This document shows positions 43,913 through 51,156 of a DNA stretch of 64,000 bases, one piece after another. The stretch's first letter is position 1. Every line of letters begins with the position of its first letter. The translations under genes and the position numbers were made by a program. The DNA is from Paraburkholderia sp. CNPSo 3272 (lineage in GTDB: Bacteria > Pseudomonadota > Gammaproteobacteria > Burkholderiales > Burkholderiaceae): the NCBI RefSeq assembly GCF_024206495.1, contig NZ_JAMBPQ010000014.1:1-64000 (forward strand). Reading direction: 5' to 3'. Below the pieces are notes generated by a model. It saw only the letters and a program-made list of their open reading frames with translations, had not been told where the DNA came from and made no database searches.

Positions 43913-44759
43913 GACTGGCTCCTGGAAAACCGGGGCCGACACGGGGGACGAATGGAACCACGCGCTCCAGTCCGCCTGTCCGTGGGAAACCCCGTCGACA
44001 AACAAATCGAAACACGCAGCGCTTGTCGCGACTGCCTGAGCGATGGATAAAATAGCGCATGGAACAGAAATTTCAAGAGGCCCCGCAGCATGTCAAGAGC
44101 GAAGTTTCATGGCAGATGGCGACAGGCATCAGGGACCGGAGGGAGTTTGCGCACGCGGCTGCGTCCGGCGGCCGCTGCGACGCACAACCCCGGTTCGATG
44201 TGGGCCGTACTGGATCCACATAGTAGCCGATCAGGCCCGTTCCATAAGGGTATGGGCGATGCGGCGATGACCGGTTACCCCCGGATCTACCCCCACGGGA
44301 GGGCGGAATGAAATGGCACAAAAAGCAATCTGCACGCGTCAAGCTTAACGAACTCGGGCGTCCAGGTGTCTCGCTATGGGGTGTCGCGAATTTGCGACAC
44401 CACGACTGGCCTACCGGGCACATTCACTTTTCCAAAATGTACGTGACACATGCGTGTAGGTCCAAGTCCCCCGCCGATAACCCACTCAATCATCAACAGG
44501 TCGCGCAAGTCCGCATGATTAAACGGATTCCAGTTGCCGAGATTACGCGCAACGATTTCGAGAGAGCATGGTCAACTCATGCTGCCGCGAATCGCCACCC
44601 AAGAGGGACCACGCTTGGGGCCAACTGGCTTACGGGCTTCGACTTCCAAATCAAGGTGATCCCTCCTATCCCAACGGGAAACGATTGATCGGGGTTGAGG
44701 GGCGCGCGAAGCGGCAACTATCAAAGCCTACTGCCCCGCAACGCCCCTTGACGCCGCCA
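43913..44759. other. Gap with only one doubtful ORF
   Basis: The only long ORF (44308-44688, plus, 126 codons, MKWHKKQSARVKLN) shows no recognised motif. The stretch has lower GC than its surroundings. It contains an 8-bp inverted repeat (GGTGTCGC/GCGACACC) at 44380-44401. The hsp20 promoter should be near 43950-44050. This gap marks the boundary where degraded genes begin. Confidence 0.4.
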
Positions 44760-45367
44760 TCAACTTTCTGGCGCCGCGTTTCCACGATGCGGTTGGAGCA
44801 CCAGGTCGGCCGCTTCCTCAGCATCTTTGAGGAGCGTCTTGCGCGGCGTGCCTAACTGCGCGCGCATGGTCAGCCCACGCGCAAGATCCGTGACTTGGGT
44901 TGCGCGCGCGGCTACGGGAAAGTCGGACGGGATTTCTCCCGCGCTGATTGCGTCCCGGAAACGACCTTCCACCAGCGCGGCGCCACCGGCGGTCGCGTTT
45001 TGAAACTGCCGAACTTCAGGGTCGTCCACAAGCGGCGCGACGCACACCAGAAGGCAGCCCCGGGCAGACCCTTTTTCGGTCGCGCTTTCGACCGCATACC
45101 TCAGAAAGCCCGTGATCGAGTCGCGAAGACTCTGTGGCGAGAGGAGTGCCTTCGCGGCTGATGCGCCCTTCCGTTCTGCGTACCCCCTAAGGACGCGCAG
45201 GAATATCGCCCGCTTGTCCCCACAGAAGGCATACAGGCTCGGCCGTCCCACACCCATCCCGGCGACGAGATCGTCAATACGACGGTAGAGGCAACGTATG
45301 ATCTTGCGGGGAACATTCCCTCGATTATTGTCAGCACATCATCCGATGACGCTGCCTCGTTGGCCAT
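44760..45367 (-). pseudogene. TetR-family regulator broken by a frameshift
   Basis: The frame 44760-45257 encodes GVGRPSLYAFCGDKRAIFLR, the end of a TetR HTH, and a complete ligand domain. The missing first helix is in another frame just upstream (45367 downwards): SSDDVLTIIEGMFPARSY. Joining them needs removal of about 5 bases near 45270-45280, after which the sequence reads ...VASTV-DDLVAGMGVGRP. The translation start of the remaining ORF lies inside the HTH, so the protein cannot bind DNA normally. A start inside the HTH with real function is very unlikely. Confidence 0.75.
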
Positions 45368-45902
45368 GAGCCATAGTCGCGGGTACGCAGTCGCGCACGG
45401 CATGTGGCGCGGTCGGGACAAGGGGTCCGCGCAGCGCCTTCAGGCAGTCAGCCTAGGGTGCGTCTGCCCGCCGGGGAGTTCGGAAATGAAACTTGATGCC
45501 GCTGCTTTCCGGCAACTGCGTCGCCTGGCTCCCGTCCTCGATGACATCTTAACGCGGGCGAGGTCGAGTATGCAGACCAGGCTATGAATCTCGCTGCATT
45601 GGCAACCCTGGCACTGCAGGTCGGAGACCGGGTTGCTCGGTAAACAGGTGACATGATGCCTTCTGCCGACGGCCGCCTGCCGCCTGCCGCCTGCCGCGCG
45701 CAGCGATAGCCGCAAACCAGCGTTCGCGACTCGTCACCCTGGAGCACAGTGCACCATTACCGGTCCGCCAGTGTGTCGCGACACCGAAGGTCAATTTGAC
45801 CATATGACCGCAGCCCACCACGATGATTGGCCGCGCTGTTTTTCGGGAAGGCACACCACTTGCGCACCCTTGAGCCGCCTAACCAACAGAACGGAGGTTC
45901 AG
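45368..45902. other. Gap with short tandem repeats
   Basis: No convincing gene; a 33-codon ORF at 45486 (MKLDAAAFRQLRRLAPVLDD) has a fair ribosome site but no known relatives. Three 7-bp CGCCTGC repeats occur at 45674-45694, and a 12-bp perfect palindrome GTGTCGCGACAC at 45773-45784. The stretch probably includes the promoter of the ElaB-type gene. Confidence 0.4.
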
Positions 45903-46184
45903 ATGGACGATTCTCATCAACTCACGAGCCCGGGCTCCGCCGGTCTATCTCAACCGGGCAATAGCTCGACAGCGAAGTCGGACGGCAATAGCCAGGACCG
46001 AGCAAACGGTGCGCAAGTTCTGTCCGACCTGAAGGACAAGATTGCCGGTGCACAGGAGGTGGTCAAGACGAAGTACCGGGTCATCTCTGAATCGACCGAC
46101 GATTACGTCCATGAGGCGCCGTGGAAAGCGGTCGCGATGGCACTCATCGGCGGACTCATCATCGGAATGCTTGCTCGCCGCTAA
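45903..46184 (+). CDS. ElaB/YqjD/DUF883-family membrane-anchored protein
   Basis: 93 residues. A hydrophilic N-terminal half (MDDSHQLTSPGSAGLSQPGN) leads to a helix (VLSDLKDKIAGAQEVVKTKY) and a single C-terminal membrane helix with the family end WKAVAMALIGGLIIGMLARR. In E. coli such proteins bind ribosomes at the membrane in stationary phase. ATG 45903 has GGAGG upstream. It is followed by the GlsB gene 27 bases later, forming a stress operon. Confidence 0.9.
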   Translation: MDDSHQLTSPGSAGLSQPGNSSTAKSDGNSQDRANGAQVLSDLKDKIAGAQEVVKTKYRVISESTDDYVHEAPWKAVAMALIGGLIIGMLARR

Positions 46185-46211
46185 AGTGGATTTTGCTGAA
46201 GGAGAACAAAC

Positions 46212-46487
46212 ATGGACCCTGTCTCGCATGGAATCATTTTCTGGCTGATTATCGGCGGCATCGCTGGCGCTCTGGCCGGTCGTATTGTCGACGGCGGCGG
46301 ATTCGGCATCCTTGTCGACATCATTGTGGGGATCGTCGGCGCGTTTCTCGGCGGCTGGCTTGGCGGCCTTCTCGGCTTGCACCTGGGTAGCGGAATCGTT
46401 GGGTCGCTGATCACGGCCTTGGTCGGCGCCGTCATCCTGCTCGCTGTCCTGCGCCTTTTCAGCCGCGGTCGGGCGCGTTCACTCTAA
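46212..46487 (+). CDS. GlsB/YeaQ/YmgE-family stress membrane protein
   Basis: 91 residues with three membrane helices full of Gly (IIFWLIIGGIAGALAGRIVD and DIIVGIVGAFLGGWLGG). This is the usual transglycosylase-associated/GlsB pattern. It is induced by stress in relatives; the biochemical role is not established. The start is preceded by GAAGGAGAA. It is likely co-transcribed with the ElaB-type gene. Confidence 0.92.
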   Translation: MDPVSHGIIFWLIIGGIAGALAGRIVDGGGFGILVDIIVGIVGAFLGGWLGGLLGLHLGSGIVGSLITALVGAVILLAVLRLFSRGRARSL

Positions 46488-46551
46488 CGCTGGCATCTGC
46501 TGGCTCTTGGCCGCAGCGTCCTGACCACTTCACTTTTTGCTGGAGATTGAG

Positions 46552-46878
46552 ATGGATGTGCCAGTTACCGAAGGACAGATTCGAACGCTCGCATTCTTTC
46601 TTTGGGAGAAGGACGGAAGTCCTGAAGGGCGTTCTGAAGAAATTGTCGCGCGCCACCCACTCGCCCGCACCAATCAACGCCGCGCGTCGCTTGCCAGCGT
46701 CAATCAACATCGGCATCATCATTTCTGCCGCGACATTCTCAACTTGATTGTCGCGCGTCTCTCATCCAGATTGTCGCGCCACAGAGAGGCAGGGCCCATC
46801 AGCGCGATCGTTCCAGGCAGGCTGCGCCACAGCAGTCCACGGCCGGCGAGGTCGAGTGACCAAATCCCGAGCACGTGA
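46552..46878 (+). CDS. DUF2934-like protein with frayed C-terminus
   Basis: The first 28 residues (GQIRTLAFFLWEKDGSPEGR within them) match DUF2934, a short family usually read IRxLAxxLWExDGxPEGR. After SEE the expected WxRA continuation is missing and the frame runs for another ~75 codons through DNA that is antisense to the decayed membrane-protein copy. The GGAG at the right spacing supports the start at 46552. The gene was probably cut by the same rearrangement; whether the short product is made is unknown. Confidence 0.5.
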   Translation: MDVPVTEGQIRTLAFFLWEKDGSPEGRSEEIVARHPLARTNQRRASLASVNQHRHHHFCRDILNLIVARLSSRLSRHREAGPISAIVPGRLRHSSPRPARSSDQIPST

Positions 46879-46945
46879 TTGACCAGATGCAGAAACAAAT
46901 AAGCCAGCATTACCAGGCCCGACTCAAGTTGAAGTCGACAGCAGA
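46762..46945 (-). pseudogene. Remnant of a second SdhC-like membrane protein gene
   Basis: Read on the minus strand, RLQLESGLVMLAYLFLHLVN followed by HVLGIWSLDLAGRGL and WRSLPGTIAL is nearly identical to the first membrane segment of the protein at 21045-21890 (RRLQLTSGLVMLTYLFLHLV). Six residues are lost after GRGL, and the rest of the gene (about 200 residues) is absent. Clearly a decayed paralogue. Confidence 0.8.
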
Positions 46946-46980
46946 ATAGATTGCACCCCGATCCTCACTTCGCCCGCCTC

Positions 46981-47271
46981 TTATTTCACTGTCGAGTGAC
47001 CGACGCTCGACTTGCGTCGAGCAGGCAACGCCATGGCACCCGCCGTTCCAGCAAGTTTGTCGATGCGCCCGCGTAACCGCCCCGACGCGCTGGCCGCCGC
47101 TGACCGGTGCGAGGCGCTGTCGTTCCCGTACGCCGGGCACTGACACAGCGATTCGGCGAAGCGCTGCAACGCCGATACCGAACCACATACGCTTTGGTAT
47201 TCCTCACGGCCAATCCGGCCATCGAGGATAACGGTCAATCCCGACGCACGGGCCAGGTCGATGATGTCCAT
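46981..47271 (-). CDS. Small protein of unknown function
   Basis: 96 residues starting MDIIDLARASGLTVILDGRI and GREEYQSVCGSVSALQRFAE, which looks like a genuine folded domain, then a disordered Ala/Ser-rich tail that may be out of the original frame. Its first codons resemble those of the SdhC-like protein of region 1 (MDIVGM), and the upstream DNA is shared between the two loci. GGAG precedes the ATG. I do not recognise the family. Confidence 0.5.
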   Translation of the reverse strand: MDIIDLARASGLTVILDGRIGREEYQSVCGSVSALQRFAESLCQCPAYGNDSASHRSAAASASGRLRGRIDKLAGTAGAMALPARRKSSVGHSTVK

Positions 47272-47499
47272 TTCGTTTGCTCCATTCGTGTTCTACACCT
47301 GCAATACCGCGAACAAACGCGGTTTATTTCGCGACTCGACAAAATACTCGTGAATGCAGGCAGATGCTCCAGGCCCGCGCGTTGCAAGCTGGACTGCGAA
47401 GTTACGAGCCCCATCAAGCGGCCGCTCCATGATTGACGAACGGGAATAAAACGGATAATTGGGCGGTATTGCACCTGAAGCCCGCCCTGGAGAGGCTCC
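47265..47499. repeat. Second copy of the divergent intergenic region of 21883-22026
   Basis: Several blocks match the DNA between the SdhC-like gene and the metallophosphoesterase: GATGTCCAT followed by CCATTCGTG, TACCGCGAAC, GGGAATAAAAC and GGTATTGCAC with TGAAGCCCGCCCTGGAG. The second copy has about 100 extra bases between the middle blocks. Order and orientation are the same as in the first copy. Confidence 0.8.
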
Positions 47500-47507
47500 G
47501 GAAGGAG

Positions 47508-47603
47508 CCCGGTAAAGTGCACGCCGTTGTGATCGAAGCTGACATAACCTCTGGTGTCTCTGCGCGACAGGAAGATCCTTGAACCCGAGCAGTGGTCGGG
47601 CAC
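47508..47603 (-). pseudogene. Metallophosphoesterase fragment, inverted
   Basis: Residues RGYVSFDHNGVHFTGL on the minus strand (47505-47552) match NRGYYSFDHNGVHFIAL of the Tat metallophosphoesterase at 22078. The fragment is preceded by IFLSRRDT, resembling FxxRFG of relatives. No metal-site motif remains. In the intact locus this gene reads away from the shared intergenic DNA on the plus strand; here it is inverted. Confidence 0.7.
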
Positions 47604-47666
47604 GGCGCTGGGACCGCCCGGAACGCGTTGCGCCGCGCGAAAGCGTGGATTGTCATTCGCGGGTTG

Positions 47667-48461
47667 CTAGTCGGCTTCGGGCGAACCGGGGGTGGCCTGG
47701 CGCCGCTGCGGTTCGAGAGAGAGGTAGGTGACGTTCAGAGTCTTGACCTCGTCGTAGCGAAGCACAAATACATCGCCAGCGATCGGGTAAAAGCGCGTCG
47801 AGTCCTCCATGAACCGTTCGTTCGCCGCGTCGTATTGCCGGTCGTTTTCGAGTTTGCGACGTTGCGCCTGAACCATCATCAGCCGGTCCAACTGACCGTC
47901 CGCATTAACCTCGTAGTCGGCAAGCACACCCGTGTACAGAAACGAACCTTCGTTGAATTCAACGACTGCGGCGACCATCGCGCCATCGATGGCGTCTTCC
48001 TTCGGGTGATCAAGGCCGGAGAAGAGGTAGTACCAGGGGGCATCGCCGCGCGCAAGGCTCGCGAGACGGTGTCCAGTCCGGTCAAGTTCCCAGCGCTGAA
48101 CCGTGCCACGCCACACGAAAGCCGAGACGAGCGCTAACCCGTTGGTGAACACAAAATACCCTGCGCCGGCGACGGGGTGAACGTTGAGCCAGGTCAGTCG
48201 ACTGTCCAGATCCTTGATTGAAGACGGTCCACCGACGAGCAGGCGAACGACGTCACCGAGTTCGATTTCGTACCCTGCGACACGCGCTGCAATGGCGCCG
48301 GCCGCATTGAAGAGCGCCGCACACAGCAACGCCTTGAGCACCACCGCGCTGAACGGGGTGTGGTCAAACGTGCGAACTTCGTTGCGCTGGAAGAACTGGC
48401 GGAAGAGGAAGCCAGGAAGGACGACGAGGAAAAGAAATAGGGCCGGAAACGCTACGTTCAT
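47667..48461 (-). CDS. Membrane protein of unknown function
   Basis: 264 residues. Two or three N-terminal membrane helices (FPALFLFLVVLPGFLFRQFF, then VVLKALLCAALFNAAGAIAA, and YFVFTNGLALVSAFVW) precede a cytoplasmic domain with AAVVEFNEGSFLYTGVLADY and YPIAGDVFVLRYDEVKTLNV, a pattern reminiscent of small beta-barrel domains. The start overlaps the stop of the 63-residue protein by ATGA, so the two are coupled. No family assignment is offered with confidence. Confidence 0.75.
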   Translation of the reverse strand: MNVAFPALFLFLVVLPGFLFRQFFQRNEVRTFDHTPFSAVVLKALLCAALFNAAGAIAARVAGYEIELGDVVRLLVGGPSSIKDLDSRLTWLNVHPVAGAGYFVFTNGLALVSAFVWRGTVQRWELDRTGHRLASLARGDAPWYYLFSGLDHPKEDAIDGAMVAAVVEFNEGSFLYTGVLADYEVNADGQLDRLMMVQAQRRKLENDRQYDAANERFMEDSTRFYPIAGDVFVLRYDEVKTLNVTYLSLEPQRRQATPGSPEAD

Positions 48462-48649
48462 GCGCCCGAGCCCGCTACGCGGACGAGTCGGGGCTGATAA
48501 CGTACGGCATTACCTTTGGCATCCAGGACGGTAATTTCCACGTCACTGGGGCGCGTGAGCGAGGCCGACGCGAGAAATGCCCGCAGTTGCTCGGCGGCCT
48601 TCGGGTCCTTCAGGACGTTTTCGAGACGCTGGCTGCGGATGACTTTCAT
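48458..48649 (-). CDS. Small protein coupled to the membrane protein
   Basis: 63 residues from ATG 48649, preceded by AGGAGG. MKVIRSQRLENVLKDPKAAE and then a beta-strand part (VEITVLDAKGNAVRY). No signal peptide. It overlaps the membrane-protein start by four bases, so translation is linked. Function unknown. Confidence 0.7.
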   Translation of the reverse strand: MKVIRSQRLENVLKDPKAAEQLRAFLASASLTRPSDVEITVLDAKGNAVRYQPRLVRVAGSGA

Positions 48650-49054
48650 GGGACCTCCTTTCGGTACTGCAATCATATAGTTACGGGGCCAGTTAAATCA
48701 ACCCGCGGTATCCAGGTGGACCTTCAGAAGCCCATCCTGCCTTGCGTCCCGCGCCGGTGTCAATGACGCGCGGGCGCGCCGGGCGCCGCGGCGGCGCGGG
48801 AGCCGCCGCACGTGGGCGACAAGCTCCCCCTCACCTTACCCGCCATCAGGACCAGCGTGTACAGCCGCACACCGTCTGGGCCGGATTCCGGGCGCGCGCA
48901 GCGACGCCCGCAGCGCCAGGCGCCGCGCACGGTCAAGCAGCAGGGCGCGGCTCCCGGGCCACCACGCCGCGATGAACGCGGCGACGGGCGGAGGCAGGGT
49001 TTCGGTTCGCCGCCAGCCGCCAGCTTCAGGGCAACAGGTTCGAGGCGGTCGGCC
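48650..49054. other. Gap upstream of the toxin-antitoxin ORF
   Basis: GC-rich DNA with Arg/Pro-rich reading frames on both strands that look like shadows. The ccd frame is open back to 48812, but only the part from about 49055 resembles a known protein. The original promoter and the first ~15 residues of CcdA may have been replaced here. Confidence 0.35.
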
Positions 49055-49603
49055 ATGCGCGGGGAGCAGGAATTCCGGGCTTCCCAAGCGCTTCCGACGG
49101 ATCTGCTCGAACGCGCCGGGGAACTGGACGTCAACGTTTCGCGGGCAAGCGAACGCGGCGTGCGCGAGGAGGTTCAGGCGGCCGAGGCTCGTGCCTGGGC
49201 GGAAAAGAACGCGGACTTCGTCGCGGAAATGAATGCACGTATCGAGCGTGACGGCTTGCCCCTGGAAGAATACTCGGATGCTTTGATGGCGCGGTTTGAC
49301 CTTTACAACAACCCCTCGACAAGGCCCAGGGCCAAGTCGCCGTTTCTGCTCGACGTGCAAAGCGATCATCCAGGCAATCTCATGTCACGCGTAGTCATTC
49401 CCTTGACGCGCCTTGCCGGCAATTGCACGGCGAGCAAGGTTGCACAGGATCTCTCACCCATCAACGAGATCGAGGGAGAACCGTTCGTGCTGGAAACGCC
49501 GTTGCTCGGCGCGGTTCGGACAAGTGATCTCGGCCCCGCGATTAGTACGCTTGAACAGGAGCGGATCAGTGCCGCGCTCGATCGTCTATTCGGCGCTTAC
49601 TGA
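49055..49603 (+). CDS. ccdAB: CcdA-CcdB antitoxin-toxin pair fused in one ORF
   Basis: 182 residues. Residues 1-77 resemble CcdA: ALPTDLLERAGELDVNVSRA then EARAWAEKNADFVAEMNARI and DGLPLEEY. From the ATG at 49286 the same frame continues as CcdB: MARFDLYNNP, SPFLLDVQSDHPGNLMSRVV, EPFVLETPLLGAV and AALDRLFGAY. In normal ccd operons antitoxin ends EYRxF and its TGA overlaps the toxin ATG. Here removing the T at 49274 would give EYRML-stop with TGATGG overlap, so one inserted base appears to have fused the genes. CcdB poisons DNA gyrase; CcdA neutralises it. CcdA's first residues are poorly conserved. Whether toxin is also made alone from 49286 is open. Confidence 0.8.
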   Translation: MRGEQEFRASQALPTDLLERAGELDVNVSRASERGVREEVQAAEARAWAEKNADFVAEMNARIERDGLPLEEYSDALMARFDLYNNPSTRPRAKSPFLLDVQSDHPGNLMSRVVIPLTRLAGNCTASKVAQDLSPINEIEGEPFVLETPLLGAVRTSDLGPAISTLEQERISAALDRLFGAY

Positions 49604-49867
49604 TCCCACATGATCAGCGTCTGCAACGAGAAAGTGCTGTCTGGTGGAACCGTATCGGCCCTGCACCTCGGCTGCGATCCTGCCGCACTGCATTGCCGGT
49701 GCATTTAAGATCAGCAAAGCTTGAATGAGCGGGAGTGAGCAGCGGGACGATCCGTCATCACCGCTGATTCTCGAAGGGCCACGCCTGTTTAGGCCATCCG
49801 GAGTGGTCAGGCGCACCTGCATAACGCCGTCGCCTGCGCGGAATTATCCTCCAGGGGGTGGCGTCGG

Positions 49868-49937
49868 GGTCGCGGATCCGGTCGATTCCGACTACTTCGA
49901 GTCGCTGCGCGACCGCGTGCGCACGTCGCGCAAATGA
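49868..49937 (+). pseudogene. ParD-like antitoxin, C-terminal tail only
   Basis: The frame ends VADPVDSDYFESLRDRVRTS, then RK and stop. DSDYF(E) with a short basic helix is the typical C-terminus of ParD antitoxins, and the stop overlaps the ParE start by ATGA. Upstream residues do not resemble the ribbon-helix-helix, so the DNA-binding half is lost. Confidence 0.6.
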
Positions 49938-50270
49938 CGGCCAAGCCCGTCATCCCGACGAGGCTGGCCAGGCGGGACGTGGAAGACGAGCTGATCCACT
50001 ATTTCGGGGACGAAGGTTCGCAGCAGGCAGCGCTCGGTTCATCGCGGAAGTCGAGCGGGCGTATGCTCAGCTCGCCAAACATCCGAACACTGGATCCCCT
50101 CGTTACGCGTACGAATTGGACATACCAGGCCTGCGGTCGTGGCCACCTGGTCGCTACCCGCACATGATGTTCTACATTGAGCGCACGGATCACGTAGAAG
50201 TCTGCGCGTGCTTAACGGCAAACGCGAGATCCCGTCGTGGCCGTTGAACGATGACAGCGAGACTCACTGA
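49934..50270 (+). pseudogene. ParE-family toxin with two frameshifts
   Basis: Three frames together give one ParE/RelE-fold protein: VIPTRLARRDVEDELIHYFG (from 49934), then FIAEVERAYAQLAKHPNTGS and RYPHMMFYIERTDHVEV in a second frame (from about 50037), then RVLNGKREIPSWPLNDD in a third frame from about 50202 to the stop at 50270. The second break is explained by one lost G in a TGG codon. The toxin is therefore inactive unless sequencing errors are present. Confidence 0.8.
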
Positions 50271-50515
50271 CGCTTTCTGACCGGTCATGCTGTGCGAAGA
50301 CGCATCTCTACGGCCGGATCCTTTTCTCTATTGTTCATTGCAACGTTCGCGTTGCGGCGGCTTTGGGCTGGTGCGTGGCGCTTCGCCAGGCCGACGTACT
50401 CGTTCGCGCTTCAGAACTACATACCAATATCCTCCCCTATTCATTAGCGATCCTAAAAAACGTTCGACAATTATATTTATGTTAAATATCGTTCATCTAT
50501 ACCCAGCGCCGTGAA

Positions 50516-50659
50516 CGTGTTGCCATTGTTCTGCAGGGAAGTCGTAGAACGCGAGCAACGCGTCGCGATCTTTGGTGAGCTTCTCGACGGCTTTGGGTAC
50601 TTGGCCGCGTACGTTTCGAGTGCCTTGAACGTTCTGGCTGCACGAAGGCGGTGCTCATC
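50516..50659 (-). mobile_element. Remnant of an IS256-family (Mutator-type) transposase
   Basis: On the minus strand two frames give FKALETYAAKYPK and then AVEKLTKDRDALLAFYDFPA followed by EQWQH. This is the conserved region of IS256-family transposases just before NPIEST. A frameshift separates the two parts, and the expected continuation after WQH (LRTTNPIEST) is missing. About 50 residues remain; no terminal repeats recognised. Confidence 0.8.
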
Positions 50660-50820
50660 CGGCGCGGACCATGGTCAGATCTGCCGCGTGCAGGCCTGCA
50701 GCGCCGTAGTTCGCCCTTTGCCTTCGATGTGCCCGGTCGGGACAGAGCCGAACCGAGGACGGCTTGTCGGCCTGAAAATCGCCGGCTAAAGCGAATGCGA
50801 AACCATGGTTCCTGAAATGC

Positions 50821-50979
50821 CTAACGTCGCGTCCGGGGCCGTTGCCACCAGTCGTCGTGATCAAGGTTGCGCAGGAGATCGGCTCGGCGCCGTTCACGAC
50901 GGTAGTGCGCCATGACGGCAATCGCAGCGACGACAAGTACGATTGTGCCAACAGCCATTCCCAGCCAAGATTGATCCAC
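50821..50979 (-). CDS. 52-residue single-pass membrane protein
   Basis: Starts at GTG 50979 with GGAGG six bases upstream. VDQSWLGMAVGTIVLVVAAI forms an N-terminal membrane helix, followed by a basic, polar tail (HYRRERRRADLLRNLDHDDW) ending WQRPRTRR. The composition and strong ribosome site indicate a real gene. Similar short proteins occur in Burkholderiales (from memory). Function unknown. Confidence 0.65.
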   Translation of the reverse strand: MDQSWLGMAVGTIVLVVAAIAVMAHYRRERRRADLLRNLDHDDWWQRPRTRR

Positions 50980-51156
50980 GTCAGCCTCCACAGGTATGTC
51001 CGACCCTGCCTCCTGCTACGGGTGGTACGCAGCACGCAAAGCCTTGCCATATGCGGATAGGCGCTCAACCGCCAAATTCCGCGCCAAAAGGACGAATTCG
51101 CCCGATGGCCCTGACGCCATTTGCGAGTGCAAGGACCAATGCTCATGGGGACATTG

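Noticed and set aside
43913-44050. RNA thermometer (ROSE or FourU) in the hsp20 leader
   Set aside because: The TTTTCC lies too close to AGGAG to fold into a stable hairpin, and no ROSE pattern was found.
44308-44688. 126-codon ORF starting MKWHKKQSARVK
   Set aside because: No motif, odd composition and no ribosome site; not strong enough to list as a gene.
45674-45694. CGCCTGC heptamer repeats as a CRISPR or replication iteron
   Set aside because: Only three abutting 7-bp units without spacers or nearby rep gene; simple slippage repeat.
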